From positions 5,146,001 through 5,210,000 of the forward strand of contig JAPYXD010000555.1 in the NCBI GenBank assembly GCA_030998225.1: a stretch of DNA of 64,000 bases, written 5' to 3'. Below, in pieces: positions 43,140-56,006 of this stretch; position 1 is the stretch's first letter; each line of letters opens with the position of its first letter. Made by a program: the position numbers and the translations under genes. This DNA is from Diplolepis rosae (lineage: Eukaryota > Arthropoda > Insecta > Hymenoptera > Diplolepididae). The notes below the pieces were generated by a model, which had not been told where the DNA came from, searched no databases, and saw only the letters and a program-made list of their open reading frames with translations.

Positions 43140-44223
43140 ATAATACACTATTTCTTCACCACAATGTTTTCGTAAAGAATTCAGTTTTCTAATTTTGGAC
43201 GATTAACATTTGACCCCCAACTATTAACTTCAGCTCATGAAATAAACTTTTTTTTCTCAATTGTCTTAACAGAGGTAAAAAGTGAGTTCTTTTCCCACGT
43301 GATTTGGTGAAACGGGTGGTGTAGTGAGCTTCGACTCATGATCGCGGGTGTGCATTGTTTCGAGGTATAATGCTCTATAGTTCAAAACGCGGGACAAGTG
43401 TGTGAAACCAAGAGACTCTAACGACTGCGCAAAACACACAAACAGCGGATTGTAATAATAGATGAGAGAAACGAGTGCGTGTTCTACAAATACGATATCG
43501 GCTTGAGGGGACTCGCGGGCACGTGACCTTTTCAAAAGGACTTGGAACATAACGAACACCCCCAACGGTGAACCCCAGGGTGGGGCACGTTCAGCCCCGT
43601 GCCCTCACCAGTTACCAGGGTTAACTTACAAACCTACCACTAATATACCTCGAAACATTTTTTTACCCCAGGTCGTCCTTTTCTTCACGCACTTCACTAT
43701 CTCATTATCCTAAATACTACATCCGTTCTCAATATTCCCTTAAGGTAACAACCCTGATTTATTAATACCTGAAAACTTTGCAAAATACGCGTTCCATTAG
43801 GTATGCAATTATTTTCTACATTTATTTAATTATTCCTTGAAGATTTTTATGTTTTAGAAAAGTCTAATTTTAATCATATTATATTACCATGTTAATTGTT
43901 ATTTATTTATTTATTCAATTGATTTATCATTATTACCATCATGAACTTTGTATTTTTCTATTGATTATATCTTGCACAAAAAGGAAAATTTACCGAATCG
44001 AGAGTTTTAAAAAAGTTGATTTTTTCGAAATTTAAATTTATACTGAAATAAAAATGTCATTGATTTTGTCCCATAGTTTGAAATTGTAGACTCAAAAAAG
44101 TCAACTATAATAATAATTTTGCATTAGGAAATCACAATTACAATCTATAAAACTAAAAATAAATCTTAACAATTTTTTATATCATACGTTTAAAGTGAAT
44201 TATGTGCCAGAATTAATAACTTA
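43140..44223. other. No supported gene
   Basis: 43266-43565 has a 99-codon minus-strand frame with ordinary base composition, but with no domain or splice signal I can name. The rest is AT-rich. Confidence 0.35.
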
Positions 44224-44655
44224 CTCTCTAAACCTGAATCAGTGAAATAGTCACTGATTATATCAGTGAAAATGTATCAACTGATGAATCAGTGCCCTGC
44301 TTTAGTTTCACTGAGGAATCAGTGAACGCGTCACGTGAACATAACTTTTGAATTCGCGAATTCAAAACTTTCATCAACACTTTACTGATTTATCGTCCCT
44401 TAAAAATAATAATAATTACGTAATTTCGTTTTAGTGTTGTTTAGCCTAAAATAAACGAGTTCATCGATCGTTAAAATATATTGCTGGTTTTATTACCCCC
44501 ACCTGAAGCTTTCACTGATTCAATAAGTGAGTTTAATCTATTTCACTGATTCATCAGTCGAATTTCACTGATTCTCAGTGAAAGACTTATAGTTGCTGCC
44601 ATCAGTGAATAGTCACTGCGAATCAGTGGCCGTTCACTGATTCAGGTTTAGAGAG
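44224..44655. mobile_element. TCACTGATT-rich MITE, copy 2
   Basis: 432 bp, nearly identical to copy 1 at 2030-2461, with TA on both sides (44222-44223, 44656-44657). The ends CTCTCTAAACC are perfect inverses. High similarity between copies 42 kb apart points to fairly recent movement. Confidence 0.9.
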
Positions 44656-46444
44656 TATACATGTACATCTTTTTAAATTTTTGGATAGCAGGTGCTTTTA
44701 ATTTTGAAACAATTTTTGCAGAATATTCGATTTTAGAAAAAAAATTAAGAGCCTTGTGAAACCAGTATTTATTTTATGCAAAATCAAAGGTTTTTGGTGT
44801 AAGGAGTTTTTGCAACGGCAACAAATTTAAAAGTTACGAGATTCTTTTTTCAAAAAGGCAACTCACTGTCATAAGTCATGCGTGGGAAAAATTAAAAAAG
44901 GTGCATAGGATTCAATTCTTTTATGATGTCAGGTATAGTGCATTGCTGAGAATATTGAATGTAGAATTGAGTCAAAAAGCCACTGCCACTTTGCACGGTT
45001 TTTGTTCTTCTCGAGCACTCAAACATTCACACGTGTGCGATAACATTCGTGAATAGAAGCCAGACTCTATACAATATTTTCCTAGAAACTAGAGTGCAAT
45101 TCGCGCGTTCAGTAAACTTCGCGTCAATACTTTTCTTTTTTCTCAAAATAATGGATGCGAGAGAATTATTTAGATTTCACAATCCACATTTTCCGTTTAT
45201 ACAATTTTTTTATAAATTTCATTCATAAAGTCATTTTATTCGAAATAAAATTTCCTACACTTTCACTTTAAAGAATTCAGTACAGGAAAATTATAAATGA
45301 AAAAACTAAGAAAATAGTTGGTTCGGCTAACTCTTTTTTCCCACTTTTCATTCAATCTTTCCTAAATAATTTATTCTCCTCATTTCCAACGATGGAATCA
45401 TTTTGATATACTCTGTTAGAAATTTCTACCGTAATTTCTCGAAACTCGTAGCTAAAGTTTAAAGCAATTACAATTTCGTGAAATAAAGATAAATTTTCAG
45501 AAAATCCAGTTACTTTTTAATAATTTTAAGAAAGAATTTACTAATTTTTATTTAGAAATTTCTGAATATTCCGATATTTAATTTGGAAATTTTGAAATTT
45601 GCAATCAACTTTTAGTTTTTGGTAATTAAAATTCCATAAAGTTATATATGATTACAAATTTTGTTGAAAATTCGTAATTTTAAGATGAATTTTCTGAAAA
45701 TGTTGTGACAATTTCATGAAAATTCAGTTAAATTTCGTAATATTAAGGAAAGTTTCAGAAAATTCAGTACAATTTTCTCATATTTAAGATACCTTGATCC
45801 AAAAACATAATGTGGAAATGCATATAAAACCAAATGTAATAGGAGAAAATTTTCTATTGAATAGGCCTCTGCGAATTTTTATCAATTATTTTTTTTCTCA
45901 ATGCGGTTTAAGATCGTATAACGCACTTAAGAAAAGATAACATTCACGATTCAACATTAGATCACTTTGTTTTACCGAAATTCCTGGAAATACTTTGGAA
46001 TCCACACATAACATAGTGAAAAGTTTTTGGACATGTAAGTTTGAAATGATAATATGATTGCATAGACATGTGCTAGTGAAATATCAAATTTAACCCTTTC
46101 CTAATAATATTATCTCTTTCAATACAAATTTTCTTTCTATGTCCACGATTTAGCGAAAATGCTCTTTAATATAAATATATTTCCATTTATATGAATCAAA
46201 TTTTTTACTCGATGTATAAGTAAGATTCAAACATAATGAAAATAGAAAATAAATAGAAGAATTTGAAAATATAAAGAGCAGAATTTGTAATGAAAAATAG
46301 ACAGCAAAATTTTTGAAATAATTAACTTGAATGTAAATTTTGTGCAATTTTTTGCAAAGTTTGTACGGAAAAATTCATAGCAAGATTTTTTAAATGATTA
46401 TATTGAAATTAAATTTTGCGCAAGTTTTCTCTAAAAAGATGGTA
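44656..46444. other. Gene-free, AT-rich
   Basis: 45480-45790 shows a loose repetition of TTTTCTGAAAAT and CAGTTAAATTTCGTAAT-like words. Nothing else recognised. Confidence 0.4.
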
Positions 46445-46646
46445 CCCTCTAAATCTGAATTAGTAAAATTTTCACTGATTGAATCAGTGATTTGCATTTT
46501 CACTGATACACCAGTGGAAAGGATATTTTCAACTGTTAAATCAGTTAATTTTGACTGATTCATCAGTAGAAAAAATATTTTTTACTGTTGAATCAGTTAA
46601 TTTTCACTGATAATCAGTAGATTTTGACTGATTCATATTTAGAGAG
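46445..46646. mobile_element. TCACTGATT-rich MITE, short form, copy 3
   Basis: 202 bp, ends CCCTCTAAATCTGAA and the inverse ATTTAGAGAG, TA on both sides. Its interior repeats TTTTCACTGAT and CTGTT(A/G)AATCAGTTAAT. Confidence 0.85.
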
Positions 46647-46789
46647 TAAATAGTGAAATTTATGCATAGTGAAGTTAGGAGACAATAAATCTGCATAAAA
46701 GAAGATAGAAAATTTTGCAGAATGTACACTGCGGAAATTTTGCATTTGCTTTTTACTTGGGAAAGGAAATAAGTTTTTGATCGGATTTT

Positions 46790-47060
46790 GCGAGAGGTGA
46801 CCTCGAGGACGACCTATAGGGATAAAAAGTTTGGTGAAAGTAAGAGTGATCCGTTAGTTGGTGAATGTCTGCTTAACAAATCGACCTGTGGCCCCTCGAG
46901 GGTGGTCCTCCGAGACCCGGGAGGTCCTCCGATCACGCGCCCGGTATCGGCTACTCGGACACGCCCGTGCCCGAGGTCCATCATCCCATCATCTCGGACC
47001 AACCTCGACACGAAACCATGTCAGGAAGTGATACATTTCCTCTGGCTGACCGATAAACAC
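46790..47060. other. GC-rich island, function unknown
   Basis: An abrupt rise in GC with CCCGGGAGG, CACGCGCCCGG and CACGCCCGTGCCCGAGG words, in an otherwise very AT-rich neighbourhood. Frames are open on both strands through it (46788-47063 plus, 46814-47011 minus), but neither resembles a known domain. It could be a non-coding regulatory island or an exon; the sequence does not decide. Confidence 0.35.
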
Positions 47061-47184
47061 TAAATAGACGAACTACAGGGTGGGCCATCTAACATTTGGA
47101 ATTTGAATCGGCTATAAAAAAAAAACTTATGGATATTTTTTCAAAAGTATGAATTTATTGAAAAGATTAAACCTTTCCTTTTAA

Positions 47185-47810
47185 GGTAGTATGATCACGA
47201 AAATTAGACCTCAGGCAAAAATAGATAATTTTCCTTTCAAGAATAGCAATATTATTATTAGAGGGCTATTTTGAAAGAGAAAAGATTATTTTACATGAAA
47301 AAAATTTGAAACACAAAAAAATAATGTTATTAATAAATTTTATTTTTACCCAAACTTATTTTCTTATCGCTTCGAGCCAAATTTTTAAAAATGATGCGAT
47401 TCTAATAAATCACGGTTCATTTTTTTAGAAAAAAGATTCTCTACAACTTGACCGTTTCCTATTTTTGAAATTGAATTAATTATTATCAAATACAGCAATT
47501 TGTTTGTAAAAATTTTGTTTTGAAAAATTGTTTTTTAATAATTTCAGCCATTAAAGAATTTATTTTCAAAAATCGGAAACGGTCAAGTTGTAGAGAATCT
47601 TTTTCCAAAAAGAATGAACCGTGATTTATTAGAATCACATCATTTTTTAAAATTTGGCTCGAAGCGATAAGAAAATAAGTTTGGGAAAAATAAAATTGAT
47701 TAATAACATTATTTTTTTGTGTTTCAAATTTTTTTCATAAAAAATAATCTTTTCTCTTTCAAATTAGCCCTTCAATAATAATATTGCTATTCTTGAAAGC
47801 AAACTTTGTT
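47185..47810. mobile_element. Long palindromic TTAA element GGTAGTA, copy A
   Basis: Starts GGTAGTATGATCACGAAAAT after TTAA (47181-47184). About 300 bp on each side of a centre near 47510 are inverted. Shared blocks include ATTAGACCTCAGG, GCTTCGAGCCAAAT, ACAACTTGACCGTTTCC. The right end is lost where it meets the next repeat. Other copies are at 56007-56652, 57565-57950 and 60732-61855. Confidence 0.75.
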
Positions 47811-47814
47811 TAAA

Positions 47815-47941
47815 AATACATAAAAGTGCAGGAATTTAAATAAAAAAACCAAAACCTTTCTAAATAGAGGTACTTAACATAAAAAAAATTATATGGAGTG
47901 TCTAAACTTAAAAAATAAAAATATTAAAGGTGGCGGATCCC
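47815..47941. repeat. GGATCCGCCACC family end (reverse orientation)
   Basis: Ends ATTAAAGGTGGCGGATCC followed by TTAA at 47942-47945. It shares TAAAAATACATAAA.GTGC with the copies at 49.9 and 55.3 kb. Truncated. Confidence 0.6.
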
Positions 47942-47945
47942 TTAA

Positions 47946-48903
47946 GAATATTATGTAAGATAATCTTTTGTAAAAATGTATAAAGAATTGCCAATCATTC
48001 CGAAAATCTTGCATCAAGCTTAGACACTAGAAATTAATTGCACATATGTGAGAAAAATTTCAAACCAACACAAGAAAGTCCCCAGATTTCATAGAAATTA
48101 GTAACAATTTATACAATTTTCTAAGAATGGAAAAAAACTGAGCTATAGTACTATTTTTACAGGATTGTGTTGAGCATCGAAATATTTAATTTTTAAGTAA
48201 AATAAAATTAGAATTTATATATTGCTCGGGTAAAAATCATTTTTGCAAAACCCATAGATATTTTACTGTAAATGTGGAAACAAACATATAGTTATGAAAT
48301 TTTGGTAAAATCGTATCTAGAATTGTTGAAGCTCGGTGAATATGAATTTTGAATACCCAAATTTTGCCAAACAAAAAAATAATACCAAGTCTGAGTTTAA
48401 GTCAATTTCTTGAGAAGGTGGGGTTAAATTTGAAGTCAAGGAAGAAAGGAATGTGATCATCAAAATACCTCTGGTACCAAGTGTGTCACTGAGTTACCCG
48501 AGCCTAAATGTTCAGCTACCATCCAACCGTTTTGGGGTCGGTAGCCTTGTGGGCTTCCACCTAATTAACGAAAGAAGAAACGTCCTTTACTCTTCATCCT
48601 GCATTCTATTCTCTTTCCTTGAACAGATCTACATCCTGTAAAAAATTAAAACCTAACAGATCGATTTCGTTCTCACGCATCAGTCCAATAAATATTTAAT
48701 TCGGTTTCAACGGCATTCGTCTATACTTTTTATTTCTTCTCTCCAGTAAGAGTATAACGACATATAAAGTAGAATATAGCTTTACGGAATTCAAATTAAA
48801 CTACAGTATTATGTAATTTTCAACTTTAAAGGTTTATAATTCACGTATTCTAATCTTAATATCTGTTAATTAAATTAATTTTTGAATTATTAAGGTATCT
48901 CTT
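47946..48903. other. No gene recognised
   Basis: A slightly less AT-rich patch at 48450-48660 holds a 62-codon plus-strand frame without recognisable motifs. Confidence 0.35.
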
Positions 48904-49174
48904 CTCTCTAAATCTGAATCAGTCATATTTTCACTGATTGAATCAGCGATTTGCCTTTTAACTAATTCATCAGAGAAAAAAATATTTTTCACTGTTTAAT
49001 TAGTTAATTTTTACTGATTCATCAGTGTAAAAAATATTTTTTACTGTTAAATCAGTTAATTTTCACTGGAGTAATCAGCAGAATTTGACTGATTCACTGT
49101 AACCTCTTTTGAGCTATTTTAATCAGTTAAATTTCACTGGTAATCAGTAGATTTTGACTGATTCAGATTTAGAG
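48904..49174. mobile_element. TCACTGATT-rich MITE, copy 4
   Basis: Ends CTCTCTAAATCTGAATCAG and CTGATTCAGATTTAGAGA. Flanks are TT and AA, not TA, suggesting decay of the last bases. About 271 bp. The interior repeats TTTT(C/T)ACTGTT.AAT(C/T)AGTTAAT three times. Confidence 0.8.
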
Positions 49175-49774
49175 AAAAAATTGTCTAAACTTCAAAATAT
49201 TACACCATTGAAATTTTTTACGACCTATAACATTGGAGTGGTGGGGGGGAACTTATGTCGTTTTTAAAAAAATAAACATGACCCATTTTTAATGATTTTG
49301 CTTCTTATTTAGTATTTCAAAAGTGGAAATCATTGAGTGAAAATTTTGTAAAAATTACGTGACAAATGGGGTTGGGTGCAAGAATTCTAAATATTGGCAA
49401 AAAATATGTAACGTGATTTATGGACAGTTCCTAATATTTTACCTCAATTTAAGATATTTTTAGGGATTTCAAATCATCTGAATATTTTGTAAATGAAAAA
49501 TTCATATTCAATAAAATATTTATTAATTTCTAATTGAAACTAAAACTAAAATTTACGCAATTGAAAAGTTACTTTGCAGTGAATCTAGTGTCTGAATAAT
49601 AGAGTAGATTATTTTCTTTCATACAGAGCGTGAGTTTTCTATCATGAGACATCGAAATATTTCAAGAAATATGCATCGAGCGAAAAAAATATTCGCAATA
49701 AATACTTTTTACTTATGAAGGAGGAAAGCTTTTTTGAAAAAAATTTAGCCCACACCTCACACACTTTGGTAGTT

Positions 49775-49791
49775 GGGGGGGGGGGGGGGGG
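49775..49791 (+). repeat. 17-base poly-G tract
   Basis: An uninterrupted run of 17 G in AT-rich DNA. It is prone to replication slippage and sequencing error, so its length here is uncertain. It shifts any frame read across it. Confidence 0.8.
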
Positions 49792-49914
49792 CGTTATATT
49801 TATATACATTTTCAGAATTTCTAATATAATGGACAAAAAAATTCATAATAACGTTTATTAAATTTCATATACTGTATATGCAAATGAGTTCATATTCTAT
49901 TATATTAAATTTAA

Positions 49915-50430
49915 GGGGATCGCCACCTTTAATATTTTTGTTTTTTGAGTTTAGATCTTCAATATCATTTTTTTAATGTTTAATACCTTTATTTGGAAAG
50001 GTTTTGCGGTTTTTTTAAAAATTCCAGTACCTTTATATATTTTTAAACTAAATTTTAAGTTTTTTAAGCATTTTTTTGAAATTTTTTGACTTTGATTAAC
50101 ATTTTTGTCTGTTAACCAATTATCATGATTCTTTTCTTATTTTGTTCCTTACAAAGTATAGAAACTTTTTCTGTATGGAAAATAAAGTAATATGACTGAA
50201 AAAAGTTACAATTAAGATAAAATAAAAAAATAAATAAGAATATACCAAAATATAAAAAAAAAGTTTTTTGTAGGCATTTTTTTAGCTAAAGTGTTTTCCG
50301 CATCCAGGAATATTAATAATATAACAAAGAATAAGTGGTGACAATTTAAAAAAAAAAATTTTCAAAGTCTTGTAGAGAAGCCTTAATACTCACTATCAAA
50401 ACTATCAAAAATATACCAATTTAATACTAT
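49915..50430. repeat. GGATCCGCCACC family member
   Basis: Begins GGGGATCGCCACCTTTAATA after TTAA (49911-49914). It then has TTTTTTGAGTTTAGATCTTC, TATATTTTTAAACTAAAT and AAGCATTTTTTTG, colinear with 55251-55545. The right boundary is unclear. Confidence 0.55.
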
Positions 50431-50559
50431 AGAATTTTTATCAGTGTATTTATGCTTCCTCTTGAAGAGAGCAAACAATCAATTAGAAGCAGTTAAAATT
50501 ATTGCTTTTTCTGAAAAGAGTCCATCTTTAGAATCTTAATTTGAACCCTGTGGTCAAAA

Positions 50560-51070
50560 ACGAAAAAATTCTGATGTCAAAAAGAGTGTCCCGCTGACCC
50601 GATTTCACGTCCCGAGGTTGGAATTCACTCTTGAAGAGAATTCATAGGCATTCAAGACGAAGTATCTGTTTCTCGTTGAGGTTGAAAAAAAGGCTGAAAC
50701 TCGTTTTCGTTTTCGTCGCTAATTAGACTCGTTGACCGCCTCTCAGGATAGCCGGCGTAGCCATAACAGGGCGAGGGCTTCAGAACCGAACCAAGAGATC
50801 AGACGAGAACCAATACTTGGAGCTAGTTTGTTCTCGTCGCCCAGTCCTCCAGGGTGCGTTTCTTGATCGGTTGTCATTGCACATGCGTACCGTGAAATTA
50901 CAGAATGTGACCATTATACCTACGATCTACGCGAAACCTGCTCGTTTTTCCTCAAATTAACTACACGTCCAGAAACCTGTCGCGAATCGAGTGCGAACAT
51001 CATTTCTATTCGTTCTTCGTACATAAAAGAGAAAAGCTGCTCTTCTTGTGAACCACATTTCTTGCTAGGA
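50560..51070. other. Single-copy island of higher GC
   Basis: From about 50590 to 51010 base composition is balanced, with phrases such as CGCCTCTCAGGATAGCCGGC and CGTCGCCCAGTCCTCCAGGG, and no repeats shared with the rest of the window. No long frame is open. A non-coding exon or regulatory region is possible; nothing more can be said. Confidence 0.3.
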
Positions 51071-51409
51071 AAAGAGTTTCACTGAACCACCAATAAAAGT
51101 GCTTACATATGCTGTTTGCTCTAGGTTCTTTCAGCCATTTTGAATCTGATGCATAGTGTCTAGATAACTAGTAGAAAAGTCTCGCTATAGTCAGACCAAA
51201 ATTCACTGAGAAGAATAGTTTTTATAGATTTTCATAACAGTGAGAAATATTTCATTGAATTCTAATAATTACTTTTGAAATCCAAACAACTTTATAATAA
51301 ATTTTTCTCTTTTGAATATTTTTTTAAATCGAAAGCCTCTGAATTCTGATCACTTTAAATGTTTCTGGTATTTATTTTTATTAAATTTGTATTATTAATT
51401 GAGTAGTTG

Positions 51410-52860
51410 ATTGCAAGACTTGGAATGATATCATCAGTCATGTTTTATAAAAGAAAAAATGTTGTTTTTAATGAAAAAAATTTAAAACTTAGGAAAAATA
51501 ATACTTTTAACAATATTTTCTGTGAGGGGATTTTTCCTTACCATCGCTTCTAATCAATTTTTTTTCAATTAGATTTTCATACATTATTGCTTATTTTATG
51601 GAGAAAATATTCTCTAGAACTCTACTGTTTCCAATATCGAAAGTAAAGTTTTCTGTGGTTTCAAGACTAGGGAAGATATCATCGATCGTGTCTTTTAAAA
51701 AAAAACATTATTTTGTACGAAATAAATTTAATATTTACGAAAATAATACTTTTAATAGTGTTTTTTGTAATTGAATTTTTCGTTACTATCGCTTCTTACC
51801 AATTTTTGAAAAGTTTTTGAATTTTCATAAATCATGGCTTATTTTTTAGGGGACAATATCCTTTACAACTCTACTGTATTTAATTTTTTAAAGTAAGGTT
51901 TTTAATGGGTGAAATCGTTAAAAGAATTTTTCAAAAAGAAACATTTTTTTAAAAATAACTATATTTAAAGATTTTTACTTATTTAAACAACTGGAAACAG
52001 TAGATTTGTAGAGAATTTTGTACCGAAAAAATAAGTCATGATTTATGAAAATCCAATCATTTTTTAGAAAATTGGTAGAGAGCGATAATAAGAAAAATTT
52101 CTATCAAAACAACATCATTAAAAGTTTTATGTTTCGCAAGTTTTAAATATGTTTCATAAAAAGTAATGTTTTTTCTTTCATAAGACACGACTGATAACAT
52201 CATTTCAAGTTTTAAAATTATAGAAAAACTTTTTCTTCCTTAAATCCGATTTATGGCACGACAACAACCTCAAAAGACATTTTTAAAAATCATTCAAAGA
52301 TTATTTACATATTTCTGAAATCGGAATCAGTAGAGTTATAGAGAATATTTTTCCAGAAAAAATAAAGCATGATTTATAAAAATCCAATCGTTTTTTGAAA
52401 AATTGGTAAGAAGCTATAGTAAGAAAAAATTCTCTTAAAACAACATTATTAAAACTATCATTTTTCGTAAGTTTTAAATATTTTTAATAAAAAGTAATGT
52501 TTTTTTTCATAAGACACGACTGATCAGTGGCGTAACTATGATAATGGGGGCCCCAGATATTATTTCAGTGGGGAGGCCCTTTATCCGAAAAACATGACAA
52601 AATAGGTTATGAAACCATCGATTGCAGCATTACTCTTATCGTTGAAATTCAAAATTCAATCAAAAATATTGTAAATATAATAAGAGATTACATCCTGCAA
52701 AAAATGTCAAAACAATTTTTTTTTTTCAAGGATATAACTTTTTGGGGGCCCCTGATGTTACGGGGCCCCAGACAACCTACATGGCCAGCCTGGCAGTAGT
52801 TACACCACTGCGACTGATAATATAATTAAAAGTCTCAAAAACATAGAAAAACTTATTTTT
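51410..52860. repeat. Run of diverged hairpin repeats related to the GGTAGTA family
   Basis: Four blocks repeat ATATCATC(A/G)(G/T)TC(A/G)TGTYTT, AAAATTTAAAACTTA-like, CTATCGCTTCT.A.CAATTTTT, TTTTCAT(A)AATCATG and CTCTACTGTTTCC, in alternating orientation. One block near 52186 (AAGACACGACTGATAACATC) is the uninterrupted version of the site that holds the hAT MITE. Confidence 0.55.
52525..52810. mobile_element. hAT MITE with perfect 8-bp target duplication
   Basis: 286 bp with ends CAGTGGCGTAACTA and TAGTTACACCACTG, flanked on both sides by CGACTGAT. The paralogous repeat at about 52180-52200 shows CGACTGAT once, as expected of an empty site. No transposase. GGGGCCCC-type words mark the interior. 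Confidence 0.95.
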
Positions 52861-52920
52861 CTAGTGACCTAATTTTTCGCACAACTACCTTTAGTTCTTT
52901 GACTATATACGGGAACGAAA

Positions 52921-53302
52921 TATCCCTGGCGAAAGTATCGGATAGGAATTCATTCCGAGCCAATCAGAACTATTCCGATTCATTCCTATTCATTAATTCA
53001 TTCATTTATCCAAATCATTCCGAGCTCGGATTAATTCGGATTGTTTATGATTGAAAATTCGGTTTGGATCAATCCGAGCTCAGATTGATTCGGATTGGTT
53101 CCGATTAATTTAGATAGTTGCCTCGGATTAAATCGGATTAGGTCGGATCGATTTTTTACCGTTTTTCATCAAACGAGTTATACAACCTTTTTCGGATTGG
53201 TTCGGAATGTTTCACATTGGATCGGATACAGATATCGGAATAAATCGGATTAGATCTGATTGGCTCGAAATGAATTCCTATCCGATACTTTCTCCAGGGA
53301 TA
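52921..53302. mobile_element. MITE with ends TATCCCTGGCGAAAGTATCG
   Basis: 382 bp with inverted ends (TATCCCTGG and CCAGGGATA) followed by 30 or more matching bases (GGATAGGAATTCATTC). The interior is dense with (T/A)CGGATT and ATTCCGA words in both orientations. A half copy is at 22366-22537. The outer CCCT(A/G)GCG motif resembles the ends of the foldback at 19234-20616. Confidence 0.8.
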
Positions 53303-53934
53303 CTCAAAGATTTTCTTAACCTAGTTTATAAAAGAGAATGAAGTCGTTGAAAGAACGATTATGAATGACATCAAGCAGATTGGGATCGAATTTAATTAAT
53401 GGGACAGGGCTAGAGATATTTTATTACATTTACTCTATATCGTGCCCTTCTCATTCCGGATTCACAACTTATAGAACGATTGAGATACCTTCTCACTCTG
53501 GAACGAATCTCTTATACTGAATGACTAAACGAAGGTGAACGGAGAATGCGCGTGAGATAAGAATCACTGTTGAGATATTTTATACATATAAGAAGATAAT
53601 TCACTTACGAGAAGTTAAATCGATGTATTCTTGGTAAAAAAAAAACATTTTTGGGTAGATCATGTGATTTTAAGATTTTAAGTGGTTAGCTTCTGATTTC
53701 GATGGTTAGCAGTTGTAATTAAAATTTTTTCAAAAGAGATTATTACATAGAAAAAAATAATTCAATAATGTTCATAGAACTGTTCGAAAATTGAGAGCAC
53801 AGGAATTTACGGAACACAGTTCTAGAAAATTTACAGAACTTTTCAAAATAAAATGTGGAATTTTCAATAATTTTTCCTGAATCTTCCGCGTTTTATTATG
53901 AAAAGTTATGTAAATTTTCCAAAACTGTTCCGTA
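53303..53934. other. No gene recognised
   Basis: AT-rich; only short frames without motifs. Confidence 0.4.
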
Positions 53935-54154
53935 CTCTCTAAATTTGAATCAGTCAAAATCTACTGATTATCAGTGAAATTTGACTGATTCAAATAGCTA
54001 AAAAGAGGTTACTGTAAATCAGTCAAATTTCACTGATTATTTCAGTAAAAATTGACTGATTTAACAGTGAAAAATATTTGTTCACTGATGAATCAGTGAA
54101 AAGGCAAATCACTGATTCAATCAGTGAAAATTTGACTGATTCAGATTTAGAGAG
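53935..54154. mobile_element. TCACTGATT-rich MITE, copy 5
   Basis: 220 bp, ends CTCTCTAAATTTGAATCAG and the inverse ATTTAGAGAG, TA on both sides. It is closest to copy 4, in opposite orientation. Confidence 0.88.
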
Positions 54155-55250
54155 TAAATGGCTTTAGCCCCAACTCTTGCACAGTTCTATAAAATATTTT
54201 GAACTATTTTTTTTGTGTACCAATTGAAACTTGTTAAAAATCCCAGTTTTGCAAAACAGATAACTAAATTGATTTTCAAAAATATTCAAGAGTGTCACAA
54301 ATATTTCTAAAATTTCCAACATTTGTTTCTGCAGTAAATTTTGATTTATAGTCTTATTCATGTACGTAATAACTCTAGCAGTCAGAATTAACTTTTAGAA
54401 TGAGTGATTTATAACTCATGTAGTTATAACTATCATATTATTCCACCCAATTTAATTGCTTTAAAACATGAATCAGAAATTGTATTACTCGCATTAATAA
54501 ACCAGTTTCTTGATGACTTCCTATAACTTACAAGTCGATCAGGATTTTAACAGATGGACATAATTAAAGAATTGCTTTATTAATCTTTACTAATCTACTC
54601 AATTTCATTATATATATTTCCCAAGGTCATTTAATTATAGAAAATTAAATTATCATCAAGACTGATTTACATATCAGAATAAATTTATCACACTGAGAAT
54701 CGTTTTATCCTATAAATCAGACTCTTGATTGGGAGAAAGTTATTGATCTAACTACTTTCTTTATTATAATGACAAATTTCCTAATTATACAACTATTATT
54801 TCGCAATTAAGATAACTGCAAAAGGCCATCACTTAAATCAACTAAACAATTTGCTTATATTACGGTTGACCAGTTTTTTGATTGAATCAACCGAAGAATT
54901 TCAGTTTATTTGACAGAATGGTTTGGTTACATTAAGTTTTTGTTTTCTTGGTCAACTCATTTCGACTTAAACAATGATTACTATTTTAATTGGATAATCA
55001 GATGCAAAGAGTCAGAGTCTAATTGAAAGGTCTTCGGATTCTCCTAATTTTTCAGATTTTAACGCATCAATTAGTTAAATTTCACTAATTGTTCATGAGA
55101 AATTTTTCACTTATTCTAATTCAGGAAATAATGAAGAAATTAATCTACTGTTTTTTCTCAATAGCCTTAGTTAAAATTACTCAGAGCATCTTTTTAGTAT
55201 TTTAAGTCTCAGTGAACATAGTTTTTCAAATAACGCATGGTAGTTATTAA
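54155..55250. other. Gene-free, AT-rich
   Basis: No TIR pair, tandem array or supported frame seen. Confidence 0.45.
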
Positions 55251-55545
55251 GGGGATCCGCCACCTATTATATTTTTATTTTTTGAGTTTAGATCTTCAAT
55301 ATCATTTTTTATCTTTAGAACCTTCATTTAGAAACGTTATGGGTTTTTTTTTTTTAATTTAAGCACCTTTATGTATTTTTAAACTGAAAATTTAGAGTTT
55401 TTTAGGCATTTTTTTCTACATTTTAACATTGAATAACTTTTTTTGTTTTTTAACCAATTATCATGATTCTTTTTTTATTTCGTTTCTTATAATGTGTAGA
55501 GACTTTTTGGCTATGGAAAATAAAGTAACATGACTAAAAAAAAGT
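55251..55545. repeat. GGATCCGCCACC family member
   Basis: Starts GGGGATCCGCCACCTATTAT after TTAA (55247-55250). It is colinear with 49915-50430 through TTTAAACTGAAAATTTAGAG and ATTATCATGATTCTTTTTT. It runs into the next repeat near 55550. Confidence 0.6.
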
Positions 55546-56006
55546 TAGAAATAAAATAAAATAAAAAAATCTGCCCGCTTCGCGCGCAGCTCGCTTCGCT
55601 CGCAAGCTTGAGCGCGTCTAGGGCGCGCGATTTGATCGTCGCGCTTCGCGCTCCGATCTTTCTGGAACTCGCGCTTCGCGCTCGGTCTTGTGCTCGTCGC
55701 ATACATTTAAGTTTATTTCTTATAATTTAATACTGAAGCTCAAACCAATTTTATAATATTAAAGATGATGTGAATTACTCATTTTCTCAAATTCACTAAA
55801 TTTCTTTTTCAGTTTAAGTGAAACAGGAAATTCAATTTACTTAAGGCTCTATCGGCCTTAAGGAACACATTCTCATCATGACACTCGCGCTTCGCGCTCG
55901 ATTTTCTGTATACATTTCAGTAACTTTTTAATAAATTACATGATTAAAATAATTTATTTTCTTCCAAATCTCTCAAAAAGAAAAAATAATCGTAGACTTT
56001 ATTTAA

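Noticed and set aside
43266..43565. A 99-codon minus-strand gene
   Set aside because: No domain, splice context or homology that I can name; plausible by chance in this less AT-rich patch.
46788..47063. Coding exon in the GC island
   Set aside because: Frames are open on both strands, as expected from high GC, and neither shows a motif.
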